Below are positions 7,014 through 13,589 of a DNA stretch of 14,316 nucleotides, piece by piece (positions within the stretch are counted from its first letter, which is position 1; every line of letters starts with the position of its first letter). Source of the stretch: an uncultured Bacteroidales bacterium (GTDB lineage Bacteria; Bacteroidota; Bacteroidia; Bacteroidales; F082). A program made the position numbers and the translations under genes. The DNA is taken from contig CAMKAR010000017.1 in assembly GCA_946410535.1 (NCBI GenBank), positions 1 through 14,316 on the forward strand. The letters run 5' to 3'. Below the pieces are notes generated by a model. That model worked only from the letters and a program-made list of their open reading frames with translations, was not told where the DNA came from and ran no database searches.

Positions 7014-7601
7014 ATGGAAACAAACGAATTGGAAGAAATGAAAGCCCAACTGGCCACTTTGAACGAAAAGTTGGAGGGCGAAAGCATCGTTGACGAAAAG
7101 CATTTTAGTGAAGCTACAAAAATACATTTGTCAAAATTACAGCGGAAACTGATTAGAAGAATCGTCTTCTTTAGTGTATTGGCCCCTATTTTATATTATT
7201 TTCTTGGGCTATATTTCGGGCTTTGGTGCTTGGGAATCATCATCTTAAGCATTCATATTTATCGAATAACTGGCAAAACCTACTCAGCCTCCATGACGGT
7301 GACGGAATACGCCCAACGAATCCGTAAGGCTCTGAAAACTTACAAAAAAGCCAACAAGTTCATGTGGATTGTATCCATTGTGCTTATACTGGCCTTAGGA
7401 ACATACGTACTCGTATACGTGCTCGTTTCCCATACGTCGAATTTAGGACAAGCCCTTGTTGTATTCATTGTGTGTTGCTTCATTGCTCTCATTATGTGGG
7501 TTTGCTATTACATCAGCAATGTGTGTGTCTCACCCGATGTTGAGCTTATGTTGGAACAGGTTTTGGATGATCTGGATAAATGTCCTTCCGCGGAAGATTA
7601 G
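7014..7601 (+). CDS. Four-helix membrane protein co-transcribed with the ECF sigma factor; candidate anti-sigma
   Basis: This 195-residue protein begins with a cytoplasmic-looking charged helix (about 1-46, ELEEMKAQLATLNEKLEG). Two close hydrophobic helices follow (about 49-67 and 68-84), then a polar segment rich in Lys and Tyr (85-114), and two more helices (about 116-138 and 146-168). The acidic tail (about 172-195) is hydrophilic. The start at 7014 gives an 11-base gap to the sigma stop; a longer in-frame extension would lie inside the sigma gene and is unlikely. Bacteroidota often pair ECF sigma genes with small proteins that have an N-terminal ELxxLKxxW-like helix and membrane spans. 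This one resembles that pattern loosely, so an anti-sigma role is an inference from position. It converges on the next gene with only 11 bases between stops. Confidence 0.75.
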   Translation: METNELEEMKAQLATLNEKLEGESIVDEKHFSEATKIHLSKLQRKLIRRIVFFSVLAPILYYFLGLYFGLWCLGIIILSIHIYRITGKTYSASMTVTEYAQRIRKALKTYKKANKFMWIVSIVLILALGTYVLVYVLVSHTSNLGQALVVFIVCCFIALIMWVCYYISNVCVSPDVELMLEQVLDDLDKCPSAED

Positions 7602-7612
7602 GGACAGAAAAA

Positions 7613-8752
7613 TCAATAAGCCCGTTCCTTACCACGAAAAACGTATGTCCAACCTATCGAGAAGGTGTGCATGGTGGATATCGGAGCATTGGGCATGGTC
7701 ATGCTAAACATGTATTTGAAACGGGTCATGCCGACATCGTATGCAAGACGGCCTTTGATATCAAGACAAAGTCCTGCGTTGCCAGTCCAGCGGTATTCTC
7801 CTTGGTTTTTAAGATCGCTCCCGGGAACTTTATCGTCGGGATAGGATTCCGACACACCGCCGATGCCGACAAACGGTGCCAGACGCAGCCGTTTCTTTTC
7901 CCAAACGGGATAAGCTAAGTCGGCATACCACACGATGGTATTGCTATGGCTGCCTTTTGGATAAATTTCAGGAACGGAGTTTATGGTGTAGGGCACATCG
8001 ACAACGGTTTTTCCGAAAACAACCTCATAACCTAACATGAAATCAAACTTACCATAAAAAAAATCCAGACTGAGACCTATGCCCCCAATGGGTCTGGCAA
8101 ATGTTCCGGTTGACAGGCCTGAACACAAATCCATTCCCATGCCCCCACCCCTTTTCTTATCGACAAACACCTTGCGGATCATGTGTCGCACAAACCATTC
8201 ATAATCGCTGTTGGGATATTGAGCCAAGAACTTGTCGGCCAACTCGTTGCACTTCTCAGTGTTTTCTGGGTTGTTAATCGGTTTCAAATCCCAATCCAAA
8301 TAAAGATTCAAGAACGCCTCATCCTCCGCTGGCAGATGGGCTTCTTGCAAGTTAAAACGAAGTAAATGTTCGTCCTCTATACTTCGACGATATAACTGTT
8401 CCCTTAGCTGGTCTCTGGGAGGGATTACTGTTTTCTCCTGATTGGCGGCAAAGGCCGAATCAACCTCTCGGAAACTCTCAGTCAGCGCATCGAATTCCTG
8501 AGTCCAAAACAAGATGTGCCACAATTCAAAAAGTGCCAAAGCTTTATAGTCATCCGTTTCAAGACCTAGAAGATAATCTTTGATCTCCTTCACCTTTTCA
8601 TAATCTCGGTCAAGAAACTTTTCCAGAAGATACTCCCTGCCCCTGCGAATTTGTTCGGACTTGGATTGATCGATTTCTTTCTCAATCTGGGCAAAGGCGG
8701 TTGCCGTTGAGAACAAAAGTAACATCCCAATGAATAACATTTTTATTTTCAT
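7613..8752 (-). CDS. Exported protein with N-terminal helical region and C-terminal outer-membrane beta-barrel-like domain
   Basis: This 379-residue protein has a signal peptide (MKIKMLFIGMLLLFSTATAFA, cleavage before QIEK). Residues about 22-200 are helical and TPR-like (GREYLLEKFLDRDYEKVKEI, then LADKFLAQYPNSDYEWFVRH). From about 203 the sequence turns glycine- and aromatic-rich with alternating strand patterns (GGIGLSLDFFYGKFDFMLGY, LRLAPFVGIGG) and ends in strand-like FSIGWTYVF. This indicates a small outer-membrane beta-barrel. The final aromatic of the barrel is followed by a short basic tail, RGKERAY, which is slightly unusual. A GTG seven codons upstream is in frame, but the ATG at 8752 starts the signal peptide and lies just after the promoter. 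It faces the sigma/membrane gene pair. The specific role is unknown, and no named family is recognised. Confidence 0.82.
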   Translation of the reverse strand: MKIKMLFIGMLLLFSTATAFAQIEKEIDQSKSEQIRRGREYLLEKFLDRDYEKVKEIKDYLLGLETDDYKALALFELWHILFWTQEFDALTESFREVDSAFAANQEKTVIPPRDQLREQLYRRSIEDEHLLRFNLQEAHLPAEDEAFLNLYLDWDLKPINNPENTEKCNELADKFLAQYPNSDYEWFVRHMIRKVFVDKKRGGGMGMDLCSGLSTGTFARPIGGIGLSLDFFYGKFDFMLGYEVVFGKTVVDVPYTINSVPEIYPKGSHSNTIVWYADLAYPVWEKKRLRLAPFVGIGGVSESYPDDKVPGSDLKNQGEYRWTGNAGLCLDIKGRLAYDVGMTRFKYMFSMTMPNAPISTMHTFSIGWTYVFRGKERAY

Positions 8753-8778
8753 AGCGATTCCATTTTTAAACACTGGAG

Positions 8779-8786
8779 CAAATTTA
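8779..8786 (-). promoter_or_regulatory. Putative promoter of the beta-barrel gene (-7 element)
   Basis: On the minus strand this reads TAAATTTG followed by C. A TTG lies 21 bases upstream of it, which fits the TTTG-N19-21-TAnnTTTG pattern. Transcription would start about 20 bases before the ATG at 8752. Confidence 0.55.
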
Positions 8787-8904
8787 CTATGAAAAAACGA
8801 AGGTTTTCAAGATGTTATTGGCGGGTATAGATTTTTTTTGGATTAAAATGGTTTTAATCTATTGATAATCAAAAGATTTAAATCAGTTTTGTATGGGTTT
8901 TAGT

Positions 8905-8948
8905 GACCGCAGAACGGTCCTAGTGGGGTACGCATCATCATGTGATGC
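8905..8948. repeat. Two adjacent short hairpins in the intergenic region
   Basis: GACCG (8905-8909), loop CAGAA, CGGTC (8915-8919); 12 bases later GCATCA (8932-8937), loop TCATG, TGATGC (8943-8948). Both stems are perfect. The flanks TAGT and CCTAG almost extend the first stem. A small RNA, an operator pair or a degraded palindromic element are all possible. Confidence 0.5.
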
Positions 8949-9092
8949 TTCGTTGGTAATAGGATTGAAAATGCCAAAAATCTATATGTAAATTTATAAT
9001 AACATTATAATAATCAATGGATTAGATTATATTTCAATGAGTAATTATCTGTATCACAAACCCCAAAGCATAAAATCTCTTGACTTCGTCAT

Positions 9093-9100
9093 TAACTTTG
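9093..9100 (+). promoter_or_regulatory. Putative -7 promoter element of the paralogue at 9106
   Basis: TAACTTTG fits TAnnTTTG and ends 5 bases before the ATG at 9106. The surrounding 21 bases recur with two changes before the next paralogue at 10499. Confidence 0.5.
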
Positions 9101-9105
9101 TTCCC

Positions 9106-10461
9106 ATGAAAAGATACCTCATTCTCACCGCCCTGCTTTGCTTCGTTGGAAGCATCCAAGCCCAAACCACTAAAGTCTATGGCAACCTCGGTGTGGAGAA
9201 TGTGAACATCAGCGTGATCAACACCCAATACGGCACCAGCAGCAATGCCAAAGGCCATTACGAGCTGCCCATCTACGACCGTATGAAAACAGTCAACCTT
9301 TATTATTCCTGCATCGGTTATCAGGATACTATCGTGCAACTCATGCCTGGCCGGTTACAACAAGATTCCATCAACATCAGTTTCAAGATGCGACGGCAAG
9401 ATTATCACCTGCAAGAGGTGGGCGTGACCGCAAGCCGTGACTTTTACCGGTCGAAACGTGGACGAAACATTGCCGACTTGGCTTTTCTCAATGGCAATAT
9501 TTACCTCCTGGAAAACAAGCCCAAGACATCTTCGTTGGTCGTGCTGGATCTAGAAGGCACTGAACAGGCACGTTCGGATTATGACAAACTATATGAAAAA
9601 CTTTACATTGACGCTTTCAACGATGTCATCCTCGTCGGGCAAGACAGCTGCTTGCAAGTCTATCTGGATGAACAAGATAGCATCATGCCCGTCTCGGTGT
9701 TTTCGAGAGATTTTTATCGTGAAAAGTTGCTTAGAATCGTTTGTGAGTTCAACGACGCCTACATTATCAAGAACTCAGTTCACGACAAGGGTTTGTTTTG
9801 GCTTAAATACAACCACGGGAAGAGTCAAGAATTTGAGTATATTCTGAAAAGCGATCCTGAAAGGAAGCAGCGACCGCTATGCAGTTTTTTGGATACGATA
9901 GGCTTCATCGATTGCCATTCGCAATGGATGTCCATCGTAAACGAATACCACCAAGTGGTGGCGGAAAATGATGGCATCGACCTCATCAACGAAGACATTT
10001 GGGACGGATATTTGATCAGCTTGGCAGAAACCTCGGGATTGCTTTTCAAAATACATTGGTACTGTTCCATCGCAACGAAAAAAGAATACTGCATCCTGCC
10101 GCTTCTATTCGAGGATTACCTCCAATTTGTCGATGTGGACAACCACCAAATCGTTGAAATCAACAAGGATTTTGAGATTGCATCAAAACGGCCATTGAAG
10201 ATTACTGCAGGCGAAAAATATTTCAAAAACGAATTCCTGAAGGATGAAGCCACAGGAAAAGCATACGGACTTTTCGTCAAAGATGGTGTCAATTATCTTG
10301 GACGCTACGATTCTTCAGGGGGTATGGTAAGCATGGGGCAGAAAGCCGCCAAAGTCGCTTATCCCAGGGTTTTCAAGGTGCACGACGGATATGCCTACAG
10401 CGTTTTCTACGAAAGTAGCAGAAACCAAGGGGTGATTAACAGGGTGAAAATTGAAAATTAG
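9106..10461 (+). CDS. Exported two-domain protein: CarboxypepD-reg-like domain plus propeller-like domain (paralogue of 2118-3188)
   Basis: This 451-residue protein has a signal peptide (MKRYLILTALLCFVGSIQAQ, cleaved near residue 20). Residues 21-100 form a carboxypeptidase-regulatory-like beta-sandwich (VENVNISV, then GTSSNAKGHYELPI, then YYSCIGYQD). This is the domain usually found before the plug of SusC/TonB-dependent receptors. It ends in LQEVGVTAS (102-110), which resembles the TonB-box region of those receptors. No plug or barrel follows. Instead, residues 112-451 are homologous to the whole mature protein of the gene at 2118, starting at DFYR and including DEATGKAYGLFVKDGVNYLG. An in-frame ATG at 9037 was rejected because it would place 23 residues before the signal peptide and lies upstream of the promoter. 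Function is unknown; it is probably periplasmic or surface-associated. Confidence 0.85.
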   Translation: MKRYLILTALLCFVGSIQAQTTKVYGNLGVENVNISVINTQYGTSSNAKGHYELPIYDRMKTVNLYYSCIGYQDTIVQLMPGRLQQDSINISFKMRRQDYHLQEVGVTASRDFYRSKRGRNIADLAFLNGNIYLLENKPKTSSLVVLDLEGTEQARSDYDKLYEKLYIDAFNDVILVGQDSCLQVYLDEQDSIMPVSVFSRDFYREKLLRIVCEFNDAYIIKNSVHDKGLFWLKYNHGKSQEFEYILKSDPERKQRPLCSFLDTIGFIDCHSQWMSIVNEYHQVVAENDGIDLINEDIWDGYLISLAETSGLLFKIHWYCSIATKKEYCILPLLFEDYLQFVDVDNHQIVEINKDFEIASKRPLKITAGEKYFKNEFLKDEATGKAYGLFVKDGVNYLGRYDSSGGMVSMGQKAAKVAYPRVFKVHDGYAYSVFYESSRNQGVINRVKIEN

Positions 10462-10485
10462 TATTGAATTAAATTCTTTGATCAT

Positions 10486-10493
10486 TAACTATG
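10486..10493 (+). promoter_or_regulatory. Putative promoter element of the paralogue at 10499
   Basis: TAACTATG is one base off TAnnTTTG and ends 5 bases before the ATG. A TTG at 10464-10466 lies 19 bases upstream, the expected -33 spacing. The stretch from TCATTAACT to the ATG matches that upstream of 9106, so it was probably copied with the gene. Confidence 0.42.
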
Positions 10494-10498
10494 TTCCC

Positions 10499-11773
10499 AT
10501 GAAAAAGCCTCTCATCTTTATCTTGCTTATCCTTGCCTCCTTGGGTATGAAGGCTCAAAATGCTACCATCATCCAGGGTGTGGTGAAAAACGAGAGAGGC
10601 CGTACCATTGAAAACGTGAGCGTGTATGTTGGCGATTCCATCCTTGTTTCCATTACCGACGAACACGGCAACTTCGCTTACCATCGTGCCACAACAGGCG
10701 ATAAGCTTCGCTTCGCCCACATGGGCTACGAGCCTGTGTATTACACCATCAAGGAAAAAGATTTGAATGGCAAGCCGATAAACATCAGCATGAAAACCAA
10801 AAAACATGAATTGATGGAGGTGGAAGTGACAGCCAATGCCCCTCATATTGCTTTCGACAATCCCGTGCGAAGCGTGGTGGACTATGTGATTGCCGATGAC
10901 GGTATCTACCTTATCGCTTACCGTCGGCGCAACACGGCCTTGCTGCACCTGTCGTTCGAGATGGATACCCTGCACGAACTGACCATCTCTTCGGCATACA
11001 AGAACCTTTACAAGGACTTCTATGGGTTCATTCATGTCGTCAGTGACGAAAACGCCTGTCAACTGGGCTTTACCGAAACCAGCGATGGAAAGAAAAAAGA
11101 CATGTTTTTGTATGCACCTTTGTCCTTGGAACTATTCTATAAAAACTATGCTCCCATTGTGGCCGCATCCGACAGTGTGGTCATCACAGGCCGATACGCC
11201 TTTTATGGCTTGGAACAATACTACTATTGCGTCACGCCTACCGCCGACACCATGTATCTTCTGGAACATATCGTGGATGAAGCTGCGCGCGACGACATTC
11301 TTCAAGGCACTTTTCGCTCCATAGACAAGTTCTATTTCTATGCGATGAACTTTTTCCCCCAGCTGCTCTACATCTACAATCCGGTTTATAGTATCGACAA
11401 CAAGTTTTATCTCTTTGCCTACACGGACCGCGAAACCATTGTTTATGATGCGGTGGGAAAGGAATTGGAACGCTACCCGCTCACTTTTCATGAGCGCAGG
11501 CATTGGACTGGGGGCATGGTGACCGACAAACGCTGGAAAAAAAGCATGATGGTGGACCGTGCCAGACGGGAGTTCTATACGTTTTTCCTGAACGACGGCT
11601 TGTGTACCTTAATGCACATCGACCTTCACACAGGTACGGCAACCCCCGTCCTTGACCTGAGCGGCTATCCTTTCGCAGAGATGATGAAAGTGCACAACGA
11701 TGTGTTGTATTTCCTGTATCCTACAGGCAACAACCATCGGCAAGCACTTTACCAAATCAAAATCAAGCGATAA
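10499..11773 (+). CDS. Exported two-domain protein, diverged paralogue of 9106-10461
   Basis: This 424-residue protein has a signal peptide (MKKPLIFILLILASLGMKAQ). Residues 21-100 form a typical CarboxypepD-reg-like domain (TIIQGVVKNERGRTIENVSV, then ITDEHGNFAYH, then GDKLRFAHMGYEPV). It ends in LMEVEVTANAP (105-115), very close to the sequence that precedes plug domains of TonB-dependent receptors. The remainder (about 116-424) aligns in pattern with the two other family members: SVVDYVIADDGIYLIAY against NIADLAFLNGNIYLLEN, and LYKDFYGFIHVV against LYIDAFNDVILV. Overall it is much more diverged from them. No plug or barrel is present. It follows the first paralogue by 37 bases with its own promoter-like element. 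It ends 6 bases from the stop of the convergent thioredoxin gene. Function is unknown. Confidence 0.84.
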   Translation: MKKPLIFILLILASLGMKAQNATIIQGVVKNERGRTIENVSVYVGDSILVSITDEHGNFAYHRATTGDKLRFAHMGYEPVYYTIKEKDLNGKPINISMKTKKHELMEVEVTANAPHIAFDNPVRSVVDYVIADDGIYLIAYRRRNTALLHLSFEMDTLHELTISSAYKNLYKDFYGFIHVVSDENACQLGFTETSDGKKKDMFLYAPLSLELFYKNYAPIVAASDSVVITGRYAFYGLEQYYYCVTPTADTMYLLEHIVDEAARDDILQGTFRSIDKFYFYAMNFFPQLLYIYNPVYSIDNKFYLFAYTDRETIVYDAVGKELERYPLTFHERRHWTGGMVTDKRWKKSMMVDRARREFYTFFLNDGLCTLMHIDLHTGTATPVLDLSGYPFAEMMKVHNDVLYFLYPTGNNHRQALYQIKIKR

Positions 11774-11779
11774 ATAGGT

Positions 11780-12826
11780 TTATTGAGCCAGTTGCGCCTC
11801 AATTTCCTTCGCCAAATCTTCACCCTCCAAGTTCCTGGCGACAATCTTGCCGTCTTTGATCAAGGCGTTTTGTGGGATGAAAGCGATGGAGTAAAGCTCT
11901 CCGGCGGCATTGCCCCAACCTTGGAGGTCGGAGACGTGTGTCCAAGTGAGACCGTCTTTCTCGATGGCTGCCAACCAAGCAGTGCGGTCGGTGTCGAATG
12001 AAACGCCCAACACGTCAAAGCCCTTGTCGTGATACTTGTTGTAGGCGGCCACCACGTTGGGGTTTTCTTTGCGGCAGTCGGGGCACCACGAAGCCCAGAA
12101 ATCCACGAGCAACAGTTTGCCTTCTGCCAACTTGGAGAGTGTCACAGGATTGCCGTCGGGGTCGTTCTGGGTGAAGTCGATGATCGGTTGGCCGGGCTGC
12201 ACGCTTTCCAGTTTCTCCACGTAGTCCTCTGCAAGCTTTAAGTTGCTGGTAACCAGTGTGCTGTCAGCGTGATGGATGTTGTCGATCATGGTGCGCAGCT
12301 CGCAGGGACCGAAAGCCCACTTGTAACGGTAGAGCACATAATGCGCCACTGGATCTTTGGGGTTTTCCCAGACATAGTCGAAGCAGTGCATCTTCAACAT
12401 TTCCTCGCCATCGGCGGGATTTACGGTGCTGTCGGCTTCCAGTTTCGACTCAAGGGCGTAGTAGCTTTCGTTGAAAGCCACCAATCGGTCTTGTGTCTCC
12501 GAGCCTTTTACCACAATGGCGTTGGGGTTCTGGGCGTCGCCTTCCAGACGGACGTCTTTATTGTCGGTGAAGAACGAGAAGGGACGGCGCCATTTCTTGA
12601 GCATGATGGCGTACATCTCATTGTCGGAGCATACGGGGGTCTTGAATGCGGCATCCCAGTTTTGGATGACTGCAGAGTCGAGCACCTGGCCGTCCTTTTG
12701 CAGATAGACGGTTTGTCCATCGGCATTGGCGAGGTTCACCTGGATATTGAATTGAGGCACTTTGTGGCTTGTGCAGGCTGCCATCACTAAAACCATGGCC
12801 GCCCAAAGGAAGGTTTTCGTTTTCAT
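11780..12826 (-). CDS. TlpA-like thiol-disulfide oxidoreductase lipoprotein with N-terminal DUF4369-like domain
   Basis: This 348-residue protein begins with a lipoprotein signal peptide whose lipobox is VMAAC (Cys18). Residues about 25-110 resemble DUF4369 (FNIQVNLANADGQTVYLQKD, then VVKGSETQDRLVAFN). A helical linker follows to about 205. The C-terminal redoxin domain begins near PGQPIIDFTQNDPDGNPVTL and contains LLLVDFWASWCPDCRKENPN with catalytic Cys248 and Cys251. The expected cis-proline is Pro318 in SIAFIPQNALI. The active site is WCPDC, where relatives more often have WCPPC or WCGPC. Such proteins are anchored in the periplasm and reduce or rearrange disulfides in exported proteins. 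The gene has its own TATCTTTG promoter and looks monocistronic. It is convergent with the paralogue pair, with 6 bases between stops. Confidence 0.93.
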   Translation of the reverse strand: MKTKTFLWAAMVLVMAACTSHKVPQFNIQVNLANADGQTVYLQKDGQVLDSAVIQNWDAAFKTPVCSDNEMYAIMLKKWRRPFSFFTDNKDVRLEGDAQNPNAIVVKGSETQDRLVAFNESYYALESKLEADSTVNPADGEEMLKMHCFDYVWENPKDPVAHYVLYRYKWAFGPCELRTMIDNIHHADSTLVTSNLKLAEDYVEKLESVQPGQPIIDFTQNDPDGNPVTLSKLAEGKLLLVDFWASWCPDCRKENPNVVAAYNKYHDKGFDVLGVSFDTDRTAWLAAIEKDGLTWTHVSDLQGWGNAAGELYSIAFIPQNALIKDGKIVARNLEGEDLAKEIEAQLAQ

Positions 12827-12847
12827 AATGCATCAGTTAAGATGCTG

Positions 12848-12855
12848 CAAAGATA
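12848..12855 (-). promoter_or_regulatory. Putative -7 promoter element of the TlpA-like gene
   Basis: On the minus strand this reads TATCTTTG followed by C, a full match to TAnnTTTG. It ends 21 bases before the ATG at 12826, so this gene would have a normal short leader of about 15 bases. Confidence 0.55.
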
Positions 12856-12864
12856 GTTTTTTTG

Positions 12865-13137
12865 TCAATGTCCACGAAGCTCGTCAATCCATTTTTCAAC
12901 GGTTTCGTCACGACCGATGATGCGGGTGATTTTCTGGTTGCGGAGTTCCAGTTGTGTCAAGCGACTTTCAAAGCTCTCGTTGCGAAGGTGTTTTTCTTCT
13001 AGCATGACGATGAGTTCTTTTTTGAGGTGGTCGCGGTTGATTTTGGCTCCGACAAACAGGCCGATGAACGAGAGCAAGAGTATGATGGCGAGGATGAGGA
13101 GCGGTTTCTTCGAATCCTTTTTGTTCCTTGTTTTCAT
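12865..13137 (-). CDS. Small single-pass membrane protein with coiled-coil tail, unknown function
   Basis: This 90-residue protein has a very basic N-terminus (MKTRNKKDSKK), one transmembrane helix (about 12-33, LLILAIILLLSFIGLFVG) and then a charged helical region (about 38-75, KKELIVMLEEKHLRNESFES) that could form a coiled coil. It ends in DETVEKWIDELRGH. The ATG at 13137 is chosen because the hydrophobic segment follows directly; the longer frame upstream overlaps the previous gene out of frame. It lies 17 bases after the stop of the upstream membrane-protein gene, so the two are probably one operon. No family is recognised. The shape is like bitopic helper proteins, such as small phage or cell-envelope accessory proteins, but nothing decides this. 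Confidence 0.68.
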   Translation of the reverse strand: MKTRNKKDSKKPLLILAIILLLSFIGLFVGAKINRDHLKKELIVMLEEKHLRNESFESRLTQLELRNQKITRIIGRDETVEKWIDELRGH

Positions 13138-13154
13138 GGCGTTTGGTGTTTGGG

Positions 13155-13508
13155 TTAGACTTTCTTGGTGGTTTTGGTGGTGGAGGAGACCGTGGTTTTG
13201 CCGCCCGATTCCTTGATGGTTGTGGTGGTCTCCGATTTCAGGGTGAGTCCGAGGGTCTGCAGGGTGCCGCACCAGGTGAGGCCGGCGCAGAAGGCGGTTT
13301 TCATACTCTCGGGTTCCATGATGAAAAAGGCCAAGGCCGTGCCGATGAAGGGCATCAGCAAAGCATCAAGGATAAAGTAGAATCGTTCTGATTTGCCGGG
13401 CAACAGCTTCTTGAGGAAGGTCTTGCAACCGATCATGTCGGCGTAGATGGAGAGCATCTCGGAGATCAGTGCCCCAGCGAAGGTGATGGTGAGCAGTAGG
13501 TAATCCAT
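13155..13508 (-). CDS. Small polytopic membrane protein with Thr/Lys-rich tail, unknown function
   Basis: This 117-residue protein has about three hydrophobic helices (2-22 DYLLLTITFAGALISEML, 40-60 FYFILDALLMPFIGTALAFF, and about 67-87). A Gly/Thr/Lys-rich hydrophilic tail follows (GGKTTVSSTTKTTKKV). Size and shape recall holin-like or other small phage-type membrane proteins. There is no supporting motif and no lysis enzyme next door, so the function is left open. The ATG at 13508 is preferred over a longer in-frame start at 13559, because the upstream bases form a long inverted repeat and the extra residues would interrupt the first helix. It is probably co-transcribed with the single-pass protein downstream. 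Confidence 0.65.
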   Translation of the reverse strand: MDYLLLTITFAGALISEMLSIYADMIGCKTFLKKLLPGKSERFYFILDALLMPFIGTALAFFIMEPESMKTAFCAGLTWCGTLQTLGLTLKSETTTTIKESGGKTTVSSTTKTTKKV

Positions 13509-13510
13509 AA

Positions 13511-13568
13511 CGACGTGTTTTAGGGGTTGTATAAGGCTGAAAAGCAACAACCTTGCCATAAAACGTCG
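13511..13568. repeat. Long imperfect inverted repeat in front of the small membrane-protein gene
   Basis: Outer arms CGACGTGTTTTA (13511-13522) and TAAAACGTCG (13559-13568) pair apart from a 2-base bulge. Inner arms GGTTGT (13525-13530) and ACAACC (13547-13552) pair perfectly. The structure ends three bases upstream of the ATG at 13508 and begins about 20 bases after the DUF5618 stop. It could be a terminator for DUF5618 without a T-run, or a structured leader. Confidence 0.5.
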
Positions 13569-13589
13569 CAGGTCGCTTGTCGGGATCGT

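Larger units (their letters stand above)
8753..9105. other. Intergenic region with divergent promoters and several inverted repeats
   Basis: The region contains no credible gene. It holds the promoter of the minus-strand beta-barrel gene at its left end and that of the plus-strand paralogue at its right end. Between them are perfect or near-perfect inverted repeats: GATTAAAA/TTTTAATC (8841-8859), GACCG/CGGTC (8905-8919), GCATCA/TGATGC (8932-8948) and TTATAAT/ATTATAA (8994-9010). The middle pair is GC-richer than its AT-rich surroundings. It has no T-run, so it does not look like a simple terminator. Confidence 0.6.

Noticed and set aside
9037..9105. An earlier in-frame ATG for the paralogue at 9106
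   Set aside because: It would place 23 polar residues before a good signal peptide and starts upstream of the promoter element; the second paralogue shows the same pattern.
10469..11062. A 197-residue minus-strand open frame
   Set aside because: It is antisense to the signal peptide and CarboxypepD-like domain of the gene at 10499, and its composition looks like antisense translation rich in His and Val.
11770..11783. ATAAA/TTTAT hairpin between the convergent stops as a terminator
   Set aside because: The stem is only 5 AT pairs and overlaps both stop codons; too weak to call.
12269..12790. A 173-residue plus-strand open frame
   Set aside because: It is antisense to the TlpA-like lipoprotein gene, which has clear catalytic and lipobox motifs.
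13138..13272. An N-terminal extension (45 residues, His-rich) of the small bitopic membrane protein
   Set aside because: The extra part overlaps the Thr/Lys-rich tail of the upstream gene in another frame; the ATG at 13137 directly precedes the basic and hydrophobic segment.
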